Shown here: positions 41,847 through 50,074 of the stretch, one piece after another | Layout: the number at the start of each line of letters is the position of its first letter | Numbering within the stretch: the stretch's first letter is position 1 | Origin: Mycoplana rhizolycopersici | GTDB lineage: Bacteria > Pseudomonadota > Alphaproteobacteria > Rhizobiales > Rhizobiaceae | DNA: 64,000 bases | Assembly: GCF_013378445.1 (NCBI RefSeq) | Contig: NZ_JABXYK010000008.1 | Span: 124,001-188,000 of the forward strand | Reading direction: 5' to 3' | Made by a program: the position numbers and the translations under genes | The notes under the pieces: generated by a model | Seen by the model: only the letters and a program-made list of their open reading frames with translations | Told to the model about the DNA's origin: nothing | Databases searched by the model: none

Positions 41847-43025
41847 ATGGACCTTGCCACACTCTGCCTCGTCGAGGCGGTCCTGCGCACGCGCAGCGTC
41901 CGTGCGGCTGCAAGGCTCGAAGGCCGCCCGGCCTCCAGCGCCAGTGCTGCGCTCAAGCGGATGGAAGCGGCGATTTCCCTGCCGCTCGTCCGGCGGGAGG
42001 GGACGACACTGGTGCCGACGCTCGATGCACAGGTGCGTATGGACCGGCTGACGAAAATTGCCGTCGCCGCCAGGGATCTGTTGCATGTCGTCAACCGCGA
42101 CAGCGAAGCCTCCCCACGCCTGCCGATGCCGCAGATCCCGCTTGAAGCGCTCGCCCGCCTCAGCGCCACTGTGCGCGCCGGAAGCATTCGCAGCGCAGCG
42201 CGCATGCTCAAGCTCGGCCAGCCGCAGCTGACCCGGCAACTGGCGCGGCTGGACAAGGAGATCGGCGCGCCCTTGCTCGCCCGATCCCGCAACGGCATCG
42301 CCTGCACGCCCGAAGGTCTCGCAGTGCTGCCGATCGCCGAGCGGATCTTCGAGATCTGGGCGAGCCTGTCGCAGGCCTCCGACGAACGCTTCCGCAAGAG
42401 CGCACGAACCTGGCGGCTCGGTTCGGTGATCCCCTTCGGACACGAAAGCGATATCGCGCACATGCTCGCACGGCTCGCCGCCGGCTGGCAGCGGTTGCGT
42501 CCGCGCCAGCCGCTGTTCATCGCCTCCACCACCGCCGACGAGCTCATTTCCGGCCTGCAGGCCCGCCGCTTCGACCTGGCGCTGCTGGACGTCGAGCACT
42601 ATCCGGCCGAATTCGACGGCGCACTCGTCGGCCGCTCGCCGCTGGCGCTCGCCGTCGCCCGTTCGCTGGCCGCAGGGCATGAGCAGGCCGGCGACCTCCT
42701 GCGGCGTTATCCGATCGCCGTGCCGAGCGTCAGAAGCGGCCTGCGACAGATGACCGACCTCTATCTGGCGAGCACGCTCTCGCCGGCCGAACGGGCAAGG
42801 TTGACGCTGATCGAGGTCGATTCCATCCCCGTTATCATCAACCTCGTGCGCGAGCACGGGTACCTGTCGGTCCTGCCGGAACAGTCCGTTGCCCGCATCC
42901 CAGATCCCCCCACCCTCTTCCGCCTCGAGGCGCCCTTCCAGCAGTCGCTGAGCCTCGTCTGGCCGAGGAATGTGCTGGCGCGTGAGGCGGCCGACGCCGT
43001 GATGCAGATTCTGGCGCGGATCTAG
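41847..43025 (+). CDS. LysR-type regulator with two tandem N-terminal HTH domains
   Basis: A 392-aa regulator. The C-terminal part (about 165-390) is a LysR substrate-binding-like domain ('FGHESDIAHMLARLAAGWQR', 'GLQARRFDLALLDVEHY'). Ahead of it are two HTH_1-like units. The first is residues 1-70 ('LVEAVLRTRSVRAAARLEGR' with 'ASSASAALKRMEAAISLPLV'). The second is about 95-160 ('LARLSATVRAGSIRSAARML' with 'QLTRQLARLDKEIGAPLLAR'). Ordinary LysR proteins (about 300 aa) have one. The start at 41847 leaves the 21-bp repeats in the promoter; an in-frame ATG at 41763 would make them coding. It is the likely activator of the divergent ergothioneine operon. Confidence 0.85.
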   Translation: MDLATLCLVEAVLRTRSVRAAARLEGRPASSASAALKRMEAAISLPLVRREGTTLVPTLDAQVRMDRLTKIAVAARDLLHVVNRDSEASPRLPMPQIPLEALARLSATVRAGSIRSAARMLKLGQPQLTRQLARLDKEIGAPLLARSRNGIACTPEGLAVLPIAERIFEIWASLSQASDERFRKSARTWRLGSVIPFGHESDIAHMLARLAAGWQRLRPRQPLFIASTTADELISGLQARRFDLALLDVEHYPAEFDGALVGRSPLALAVARSLAAGHEQAGDLLRRYPIAVPSVRSGLRQMTDLYLASTLSPAERARLTLIEVDSIPVIINLVREHGYLSVLPEQSVARIPDPPTLFRLEAPFQQSLSLVWPRNVLAREAADAVMQILARI

Positions 43026-43115
43026 AACGGCTTCGCCGCACCCCTCGATCAAGAAGGATGCGGCGAGAAATTGCGCATAGGCTGCCGCGAATGCCTGCGA
43101 CGCGCTTGCGCTCCG

Positions 43116-44318
43116 TCAGGCGACGGCGGCGGCCGGACGCGGCCTGATGCCGAGCATGATGCCGATGGCAGCTACGGCCAGCACGACCCCGCTTGCCGTG
43201 AACACGCCCGCAGCACCGCTGGCGTCGAAGATGAGGCCCCCGACGGCAGCCCCCATGGCGATGGCGAACTGGATCGCGGCGACGAGCAGGCCGCCGGCGC
43301 TCTCTGCCTCGTCGGGAACGGTGCGGGCAAGCCAGGTCGACCAGGCGACCGGAACCGCGCCGAACAGCAGGCCCCAGAGCGTGATGACGGCCGCGTCAAT
43401 GACCAGGGAGGCGCCGGTCGTGACCAGCACCGATGCGATCGCCGCCATCATCAGCGGCATCAGCGTCAGCGTCAGACGCAGGCTGCGACCGATCAGCAGA
43501 CCCGCGAGCAACGTGCCGACGAAATTGGCGACGCCGAAGCCGAGCAGCACGGCCGAGACGGTCTCGATACCCGCACCGACATCCGTCTCCAGGAACGGAC
43601 GCAGGTAGGTGAAGAAGGCGAAGTGGCCGCCGAACACCAGCGTTGCCGCCAGGATGCCGAGCCCCACGCTCGGCCGGGCGAGAACCTTGAGCGATGCCTT
43701 GAGGCTCGACGATCCGGTGGGCGCGAGGCTGGGCAGCGTCAGGAGCTGCATGACGAGCGTGACCGCGCCGAGCCCGGCGGCCAGCACGAACACCGTCCGC
43801 CAGCCGGCGACTTCGCCGAGATAGCTTCCGACAGGTGCTGCCACGATGGTCGCTGCGGACACGCCGCTGAAGATCATCGACAGCGCCCGCGGCACCGATG
43901 CCGCCGGCACGAGGCGCATGGTGATTGCCGTCGCCATCGCCCAGAAGCCGCCGAGCGCCACGCCCAGCAGCACCCTGCCCGTCAGGAGCAGGACCATGCC
44001 CGGAGCGAAGGCCACCATCAGGTTGGAGACGACCAGCAGGAGCGAGAAGAAGAGCATCAGGTGTCGGCGGTCGACGCGGCGGGCGAACGAGGTGATGAGC
44101 AGGCTTGCCGCCATGCCGACCACCGCCGTTGCCGTCACGGCCTGGCCGGCGGCCCCCTCGGTAATGTTCAGTTCGGCTGCGATCGGCGTCAGCAGGCTGG
44201 CGGGAAGGAATTCCGCCGTCACCAGGCCGAACACGCCGAGCGCCATGGAGACGACGGCGCCCCAGGCGGGCGCGTCGGCGGTTGCCCCGCTTTCGGAGGG
44301 ATCGAAGATGGCTTGCAT
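43116..44318 (-). CDS. MFS transporter, DHA1-type exporter
   Basis: A 400-aa permease with twelve predicted spans. Motif A-like 'ITSFARRVDRRHLMLFFSLL' lies in the loop after span 2, and 'GRVLLGVALGGFWAMATAIT' and 'VAAPVGSYLGEVAGWRTVFV' (motif C/D-like) are typical of the AraJ/SotB/YdhP group that exports sugars, arabinose or drugs by proton antiport. The start at 44318 has AAGGA upstream. It is divergent by 83 bp from an AraC regulator that presumably controls it. A link with the neighbouring ergothioneine operon is not evident from sequence. Confidence 0.9.
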   Translation of the reverse strand: MQAIFDPSESGATADAPAWGAVVSMALGVFGLVTAEFLPASLLTPIAAELNITEGAAGQAVTATAVVGMAASLLITSFARRVDRRHLMLFFSLLLVVSNLMVAFAPGMVLLLTGRVLLGVALGGFWAMATAITMRLVPAASVPRALSMIFSGVSAATIVAAPVGSYLGEVAGWRTVFVLAAGLGAVTLVMQLLTLPSLAPTGSSSLKASLKVLARPSVGLGILAATLVFGGHFAFFTYLRPFLETDVGAGIETVSAVLLGFGVANFVGTLLAGLLIGRSLRLTLTLMPLMMAAIASVLVTTGASLVIDAAVITLWGLLFGAVPVAWSTWLARTVPDEAESAGGLLVAAIQFAIAMGAAVGGLIFDASGAAGVFTASGVVLAVAAIGIMLGIRPRPAAAVA

Positions 44319-44401
44319 GAAACTAGTCCTTGAATCGTGAATGATGCAGTGCAACAAACCTAGGCTGGACGTTCCGGACGATCTATGGCACAAACGCCGT
44401 C

Positions 44402-45403
44402 ATGCTTGATCATTCGTCCGAAAACGTGCGTGCCTCGACTTCCAGCGGCACATCACCGCGCACCATCGAGCCCGACCTTGTGAGCGAGCTGCTGCTCGGC
44501 ATGCGGCTCGTCGGCCTCGACTATCGCCGTATCGAGGTGACGCCGCCCTTCGGCCTTGCGTTCGGGGAGGTCGATGGCCGCGCCCAGTTTCATTTCGTCG
44601 CGCGCGGCCCGGTCCATCTGCGCACGCCGGCCGGAATTCTCCACACGATGAACGCCGGAGACGCCGTGCTGCTGCCGCGCGGCGGAAGCCACGCCCTGCT
44701 CTCGCGCCCCGACACGAAGTGCCAGGACGTGCGCGCCCTCTCATCCGCCCCGCTTTGCAGCACCGTCAGCGCCATCAGCGCCTGCGACGGCGGGGGCGAA
44801 TGCGAGGATGAGCGCGCGATCGTCTTCAGCGGCTGCATGGAATTCGATCTCGGCGGGCTGCATCCACTGGTGGCGCTGATGCCCGAGACCATGCTGGTCG
44901 GAACACTCATCGAGCGCTATCCGGAAATCCTGCCGATGCTGGAGGCGATGGAGCGCGAGGCAAAGGGTGCGCGCGCCGGCTTCGCCGGCATTCTCGCCAG
45001 GCTCGCCGACGTCGTCGCGGCCTTCATCGTGCGCGCATGGGTCGAATGCGGCTGCGGCGACGCCACCGGCTGGATCGCCGCCCTCCGGGATCCGCGTCTG
45101 GGCCGCGTCATCGTCGCCCTCCACAACCGGCCCGGCCACGACTGGACCGTCGCCGAGCTGGCCGAGATCATGGGCGCCTCGCGCTCGGTCTTCGCGGAAC
45201 GCTTCCAGGAGGTCACAGGCATGACGCCGGTACGCTACCTGACCGAACTGCGCATGCGGCTGGCAGCGCAATGGATCGCCAAGGAACGGATGCCGATCGA
45301 GGCCGTGGCCCTGAAGCTCGGCTACGGCTCGCAGGCCGCCTTCAGCCGCGCCTTCAAGCGCATCACCGGCCACCCGCCCGGAAGCCATGCGCGGCCCCGA
45401 TAG
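44402..45403 (+). CDS. AraC-family transcriptional regulator with cupin_6 sensor domain
   Basis: A 333-aa regulator. An N-terminal cupin-type domain (about 25-210) includes 'AQFHFVARGPVHLRTPAGIL' and 'NAGDAVLLPRGGSHALLSRP'. The C-terminal AraC domain (about 230-330) includes 'WTVAELAEIMGASRSVFAER' and 'LKLGYGSQAAFSRAFKRITG'. It is divergent from the MFS gene; this arrangement is common for regulators of exporters and redox or drug-response genes. A Cys-rich patch ('SACDGGGECEDE') lies in the sensor domain. Ligand unknown. Confidence 0.88.
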   Translation: MLDHSSENVRASTSSGTSPRTIEPDLVSELLLGMRLVGLDYRRIEVTPPFGLAFGEVDGRAQFHFVARGPVHLRTPAGILHTMNAGDAVLLPRGGSHALLSRPDTKCQDVRALSSAPLCSTVSAISACDGGGECEDERAIVFSGCMEFDLGGLHPLVALMPETMLVGTLIERYPEILPMLEAMEREAKGARAGFAGILARLADVVAAFIVRAWVECGCGDATGWIAALRDPRLGRVIVALHNRPGHDWTVAELAEIMGASRSVFAERFQEVTGMTPVRYLTELRMRLAAQWIAKERMPIEAVALKLGYGSQAAFSRAFKRITGHPPGSHARPR

Positions 45404-45476
45404 CAGTCACATATTGACACCGACGCGAGAATAGGGTTGCCTTACACTCAGGGTTGAAACCGTCGCGAGTAGGCAC

Positions 45477-45956
45477 GTGTCCGGAATTGCATCGTACCTT
45501 TTACTCACCCTGGCGTTGCTCGGATACGGGGTATCGACCGGAAGCGATGCGCTGACTTTGGATGCGGTCACAAATGTGCCGATCGGAACGGCTGTGAGAC
45601 TTGCGGATATATCGTCCTTCAACGCCGAGGCTGTTTGCATACTCGTCCCTTACCAGGATCGTCTGCATTCCGAAGATGCGTTCGCCGCCAGAGTAAATGA
45701 CCATCTGGCCGCGAAAGGCTTTCGCGCGGACGAGGGACATTTCGCTCTGGTGTTCATAGGGAACCGGTCAATCGAGGTCGCAACTCTATCTCGCCGGCGG
45801 ATTGATACGTTGCCCATGCACATGATTTCTCCGCCAGCCGCGCAGATGCTTCCAGAGGGTTTCACCCCTCAAAGTTGCACAAGTGGCGAGGTTGCCGCGC
45901 TTGCGAAGATCAAGTTCTTGGACAGAATTTATATCGTATTCGGCGTAGTTGATTGA
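45477..45956 (+). CDS. Small hypothetical protein, possibly exported
   Basis: A 159-aa open frame starting with GTG at 45477. The first 25 residues are hydrophobic ('IASYLLLTLALLGYGVSTG'), consistent with a signal peptide or anchor. The rest is soluble, with two cysteines ('EAVCILVPYQDRLHSEDAF' and 'PEGFTPQSCTSGEVAALA'). Base composition is visibly less GC-rich than that of the neighbours, suggesting recent acquisition. No ribosome site stands out and no family is recognised. It sits alone between an AraC gene and the convergent cdhR-like gene. It could be spurious. Confidence 0.55.
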   Translation: MSGIASYLLLTLALLGYGVSTGSDALTLDAVTNVPIGTAVRLADISSFNAEAVCILVPYQDRLHSEDAFAARVNDHLAAKGFRADEGHFALVFIGNRSIEVATLSRRRIDTLPMHMISPPAAQMLPEGFTPQSCTSGEVAALAKIKFLDRIYIVFGVVD

Positions 45957-46005
45957 TGTTGGAATGATGGTCGCTGGCCAAGGGCAGGCCTCAACGCCTC
46001 CGCCC

Positions 46006-46980
46006 TCACCCCTTCCCCGCCGCCCTCAGCCGCCTTCGCGTCTCCGTCGGGCTCTCGTGGTAATGTGCGCGGTAGCTGCGGGAGAAGGCGGACGAGGAGT
46101 TGAAGCCGGTGGCGGCGGCGATGTCGGCGAATTCCAGCTTCGTCTCGATCACCTTGCGCCGCGCCGCGTTCAACCGCAGCGCAAGATAGTGCTGGTGCGG
46201 CGCAACCGCCATCGTCTCCTGGAACAGGTCCTGCAGATGGCGGGCGGAGATGCCGATGCGGCGCGCAAGGCGCGTCAGCGTCACCGGTGCCTCGACCGTC
46301 TCCTCCATCAGCCGCACCGCCTGGCTGACGCGCTGGTCGGCGACGCGCATGTTGCCGAGTGCGGGCACCTGCAGGAGGCCGCCGGTTCGCTCGTGCTCGT
46401 AGATGAACAGTCGCGAGACCTCGAGCGCGAGCGAGTAGCCCTGCCGCCTGCGGATGATCTCCAGCATCAGGTCGAGCGTCGGCAGCGAGCCGCCGCTCGT
46501 CATGCGCTTGCCGTCGATCACGTAGCGTTCGGTTAGCACCGTCACCTGCGGATAGGCGGCGGCGAAGTCCTCGCGGTCCTCCCAGTGGATCGTCACCGAA
46601 TGGCCGTCGAGCAGGCTCGCCTGCGCCAGCAGCCAGCTGCCCGATTCGATCCCCGCCATCATGACCCGGTGGCGCGCGGTGCGCGACAATTGCCGCCTGA
46701 GCGCCGGGGTAGCGCTCTTCTCCCACTGGTAGCTGGAGAGGATGAACAGCGGCACCGTCTCCTGCTCGGGCTGAAATGTCCCGTCGACGGGGACCGGGAT
46801 ACGGCTGCGCGTCTCGATCGAGGCCCCGTCTGGGGAGAAGATGCGCCAGCGATAGAGGTCCTGCCCGGAGATGCGGTTGGCGGCGCGAAGCGGTTCGATG
46901 ACGGAGGCGACGAGGATCAGGTTCGTCTCCGGCAGCACCAGAATATCCAGGTCGAGCGTCGCTGACGACGGATCGAGCAT
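46006..46980 (-). CDS. cdhR: GATase1-like AraC-family regulator, CdhR-like
   Basis: A 324-aa regulator with an N-terminal DJ-1/PfpI (GATase1-like) domain (about 10-195: 'LDILVLPETNLILVASVIEP' and 'AGIESGSWLLAQASLLDGHS') and a C-terminal AraC HTH domain (about 215-320). This architecture is that of GlxA, GbdR and CdhR. In pseudomonads CdhR activates carnitine catabolism. Here it is divergent by 116 bp from the dehydrocarnitine-cleavage gene, the same arrangement, so I infer carnitine-responsive activation of 47097-54084. GGAGG lies 9 nt before the ATG at 46980. The symbol is assigned by architecture and context. Confidence 0.85.
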   Translation of the reverse strand: MLDPSSATLDLDILVLPETNLILVASVIEPLRAANRISGQDLYRWRIFSPDGASIETRSRIPVPVDGTFQPEQETVPLFILSSYQWEKSATPALRRQLSRTARHRVMMAGIESGSWLLAQASLLDGHSVTIHWEDREDFAAAYPQVTVLTERYVIDGKRMTSGGSLPTLDLMLEIIRRRQGYSLALEVSRLFIYEHERTGGLLQVPALGNMRVADQRVSQAVRLMEETVEAPVTLTRLARRIGISARHLQDLFQETMAVAPHQHYLALRLNAARRKVIETKLEFADIAAATGFNSSSAFSRSYRAHYHESPTETRRRLRAAGKG

Positions 46981-47096
46981 GTGGCATCACCTCCGCAAGA
47001 TTGTTCCCGAAGTGTAAAGAATGGTGCCGAAATTGAAAAGCATGTGTCTTCCGCTTGGCCCGTAATGGCGTCAACGAACAATCCGGGAGAGACAAA

Positions 47097-47999
47097 ATGC
47101 CCCTGACCATGAACCGCGACGTCTTCATCACCTGCGCCGTCACCGGCTCGGGCGACACGGTCGCAAAATCGAAGCACGTGCCGATCACGCCCAAGCAGAT
47201 CGCCGAATCGGCGATCGAGGCAGCCAAGGCGGGTGCCGCGATCGTCCACTGTCACGTACGCGACCCGGAGACCGGCGCGCCCTCGCGCCGCAACGACCTC
47301 TACAAGGAAGTCACCGACCGCATCCGCCAGGCGGAGGTCGACGTGGTCCTGAACCTCACCGCCGGCATGGGCGGCGACATGATCTTCGGCGACGTCGAAA
47401 AGCCGCTGCCGCTGAAGGAACAGGGCACGGACATGGCCGGAGCCACCGAGCGCGTCTCGCACGTTGCCGAATGCCTCCCGGAAATCTGCACGCTCGATTG
47501 CGGCACGATGAACTTCTCGCTCGGCGACTACGTGATGACCAACACGCCGTCGATGCTGCGCGCGATGGCAAAGCAGATGACCGACCTCGGCGTCCGCCCC
47601 GAGATCGAGGCCTTCGACACCGGCCATCTCTGGTTCGCCAAGCAGTTGGTCGAGGAAGGCCTGATCGAGGATCCGGTGCTGATCCAGCTCTGCATGGGAA
47701 TCCCGTGGGGCGCGCCCGACGACCTCAACACCTACATGGCTATGGTCAACAACGTGCCGTCCAACTGGACCTTCTCGGCCTTTTCGATCGGCCGCAACGC
47801 GATGGCCTATCCGGCCGCGGCCGTTCTCGCCGGCGGCAACGTCCGCGTCGGGCTGGAAGACAACCTGTACATCGGCAAGGGCCAGCTTGCGACCAATGCA
47901 CAGCTCGTGGAGAAGGCGGTCAACGTCGTCGAAAGCATGGGCGCCCGCATCATCGGCCCGGCCGAGGTGCGCGAAAAGCTGAAGCTGACGAAGCGGTGA
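47097..47999 (+). CDS. cdhB: BKACE-family (DUF849) 3-dehydrocarnitine cleavage enzyme
   Basis: A 300-aa Zn-dependent beta-keto acid cleavage enzyme. It should condense 3-dehydrocarnitine with acetyl-CoA, giving acetoacetate and betainyl-CoA. Seen: the metal site 'AAIVHCHVRDPETGAPSRRN' (HxH), 'LNLTAGMGGDM', 'TLDCGTMNFS', 'LCMGIPWGAPDDLNTYMAMV' and the metal/substrate block 'NVRVGLEDNLYIGKGQLATN'. The start at 47097 has GGGAGA upstream. It lies next to the carnitine dehydrogenase-thioesterase fusion and divergent to a CdhR-like regulator, which makes the carnitine assignment strong although DUF849 members have varied substrates. Confidence 0.9.
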   Translation: MPLTMNRDVFITCAVTGSGDTVAKSKHVPITPKQIAESAIEAAKAGAAIVHCHVRDPETGAPSRRNDLYKEVTDRIRQAEVDVVLNLTAGMGGDMIFGDVEKPLPLKEQGTDMAGATERVSHVAECLPEICTLDCGTMNFSLGDYVMTNTPSMLRAMAKQMTDLGVRPEIEAFDTGHLWFAKQLVEEGLIEDPVLIQLCMGIPWGAPDDLNTYMAMVNNVPSNWTFSAFSIGRNAMAYPAAAVLAGGNVRVGLEDNLYIGKGQLATNAQLVEKAVNVVESMGARIIGPAEVREKLKLTKR

Positions 48000-48025
48000 G
48001 GATACGGACGGAGGGTGGCGTAAGT

Positions 48026-48194
48026 CCCCCTCATCCGGGCCCTTCGGGCCACCTTCTCCCCGCTGGGGAGAAGACGGTGCCCGGCGCGTCCTACGCAGCA
48101 TCCACACAGGCAGTTGAAATAGCCTCGAAGGCTGCGGCTACCTCCCTCTTCTCCCCTCGGGGAGAAGGTGGCCCGAAGGGCCCGGATGAGGGGG
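48026..48194. repeat. Inverted pair of family A units with a 36-bp perfect stem
   Basis: 48026-48061 and 48159-48194 are exact reverse complements over 36 bp, separated by 97 nt. They lie between the cdhB-like and carnitine dehydrogenase genes, so the transcript can form a long stable hairpin inside the operon. Each copy also contains its own small palindromes (GGGCCCTTCGGGCC). Confidence 0.8.
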
Positions 48195-48230
48195 CCGCAG
48201 GACACCAACCAATTTGACGGGAACGACCAT

Positions 48231-49721
48231 ATGACCAAGATCAACAAGGCAGCCTGCATCGGCGGCGGCGTCATCGGCGGGGCCTGGGCGGCCCGCTTCG
48301 TGCTCGCCGGCATCGACGTCGCCATTTTCGACCCGCACCCCGAGGCCGAGCGCATCATCGGCGAAGTGATGGCCAACGCCGAGCGCGCCTATGGCATGCT
48401 GACCATGGCGCCGCTTCCTCCGAAGGGCAAGATAACCTTCGTGAAGAGCGTTGAAGAAGCCGTCCAAGGCGCTGACTGGATTCAGGAAAGCGTTCCCGAG
48501 CGCGTCGACCTCAAACGCGGCGTGATCACCCAGATCGATGCGGCCGCCGACCCCACGGCGCTGATCGGCTCATCGACGTCAGGCATCATGCCGACCGACC
48601 TGCAGCGCGACATGAAGCATCCCGAGCGCATGTTCGTCGCCCATCCCTACAACCCCGTCTACCTGCTGCCGCTTGCCGAACTCGTCGGCGGCGAGAAGAC
48701 GGCGCGCGCGACGCTGGAGGACGCGAAGGCCAAGCTTGCGACGATCGGCATGAAGGGCGTGATCATCAACAAGGAGATCGAGGCCTTCGTCGGCGACCGG
48801 CTGCTGGAAGCCGTCTGGCGCGAAGGCCTGTGGCTGATCAAGGACGACATCTGCGACACCGAGACCCTCGACGACGTGATCCGCTATTCGTTCGGCATGC
48901 GCTGGGCGCAGATGGGCATGTTCGAGACCTACCGCATCGCCGGCGGGGAGGCCGGCATGCGCCACTTCATCGCCCAGTTCGGCCCCTGCCTGTCCTGGCC
49001 CTGGACCAAGCTCACCGACGTCGTCGACCTGACCGACGAACTGGTCGACAAGATCGCCAACCAGTCCGACGCGCAGTCCGGCGCCCGCGGCATCCGCGAG
49101 CTGGAGCGCATCCGCGACCAGAACCTCGTCGGCATCATGCATGCGCTGAAGGCCGGCGACGATGGCCGCGGCTGGGGTGCCGGCAAGCTTCTGACCGAGT
49201 TCGAGGACTATCTCTGGGCGAACGCCAAGAAGCCGGAAGTCGACCTCGGCGAGGTCAAGCCGCTGAAGATCCTGGACACCAAGGTCAGCGCCGCCTGGGT
49301 CGACTACAACGGCCACATGACCGAGCACCGCTACCTGCAGGTGTTCGGCGACACCTCCGACGGCGTGCTGCGCCTGATTGGCGTCGATCTGGAGTATGTC
49401 CGCGACGGCCACAGCTACTACACCGTCGAGACCCACATCCGCCATCTCGGTGAGGCCAAGCTCGGCGACGCGCTCTACACCACCTGCCAGATCCTGTCCT
49501 CGGACGATAAGCGCCTGCAGTTCTTCTCGACGATCTACAATGCGCAGACCAACGAGCCCGTCGCCACCGCCGAGCAGATGATGCTGCACGTGGACAGCAA
49601 GGCCGGCAAGGCCGTCGCCGCCCCGGCGCAGGTGCTGGACAAGGTGAAGGCGCTGACCGAAGCGCATGCCCGCCTGCCGGTGCCTGAGGGTGCGGGACGG
49701 CACGTGGGGCAGAAGCGCTAG
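48231..49721 (+). CDS. cdhA: L-carnitine dehydrogenase fused to a betainyl-CoA thioesterase
   Basis: A 496-aa bifunctional protein. The N-terminal part (about 1-320) is a 3-hydroxyacyl-CoA-dehydrogenase-like NAD enzyme: 'CIGGGVIGGAWAARFVLAG' (GxGxxG at 11-16), 'IQESVPERVDLKRGV', 'GSSTSGIMPTDLQRDM' and 'FVAHPYNPVYLLPLAELVGG'. The C-terminal part (about 340-496) is a hot-dog thioesterase with 'VDYNGHMTEHRYLQVFGD'. It oxidises L-carnitine to 3-dehydrocarnitine and, by inference, hydrolyses betainyl-CoA to glycine betaine, joining CdhA and CdhC in one chain as in other rhizobia. ATG 48231 follows the long inverted repeat. Confidence 0.92.
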   Translation: MTKINKAACIGGGVIGGAWAARFVLAGIDVAIFDPHPEAERIIGEVMANAERAYGMLTMAPLPPKGKITFVKSVEEAVQGADWIQESVPERVDLKRGVITQIDAAADPTALIGSSTSGIMPTDLQRDMKHPERMFVAHPYNPVYLLPLAELVGGEKTARATLEDAKAKLATIGMKGVIINKEIEAFVGDRLLEAVWREGLWLIKDDICDTETLDDVIRYSFGMRWAQMGMFETYRIAGGEAGMRHFIAQFGPCLSWPWTKLTDVVDLTDELVDKIANQSDAQSGARGIRELERIRDQNLVGIMHALKAGDDGRGWGAGKLLTEFEDYLWANAKKPEVDLGEVKPLKILDTKVSAAWVDYNGHMTEHRYLQVFGDTSDGVLRLIGVDLEYVRDGHSYYTVETHIRHLGEAKLGDALYTTCQILSSDDKRLQFFSTIYNAQTNEPVATAEQMMLHVDSKAGKAVAAPAQVLDKVKALTEAHARLPVPEGAGRHVGQKR

Positions 49722-49754
49722 CAGCGCAACGGCAGGGACGGGCTCGACGGGCCG

Positions 49755-50035
49755 CTGCCCCTCATCCGCCTGCCGGCACCTTCTCCCCGTGAACGGGGAG
49801 AAGGGACAAGCCGCAAACGACCCGTCGCTTCGCGGGAGAACGAGGCGACCGGTGCAAAAGTTGGAGAAGGAACTGGCAGACTGCCCGCGGACGGCCGCCG
49901 CGACAATCATTCGCGCCGAGCATTGGACCGGGCAACATAGCAAGCAGTGGACCGGGCAGCAGAGAACGAGGCGCCGCCGCAATTGCCTTCTCCCCGCCTG
50001 CGGGGAGAAGGTGCCGGCAGGCGGATGAGGGGCAG
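49755..50035. repeat. Inverted pair of family A units spanning an intergenic gap
   Basis: 49755-49789 and 50001-50035 are perfect reverse complements over 35 bp; each is followed or preceded by its own CTTCTCCCCG...CGGGGAGAAG palindrome. They fill most of the 353-bp gap between the carnitine dehydrogenase and acyl-CoA dehydrogenase genes. No gene is seen in the gap. Confidence 0.8.
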
Positions 50036-50074
50036 GCCAACACGCGCCGCCCTTAAAACACGAGGGAGAACACA

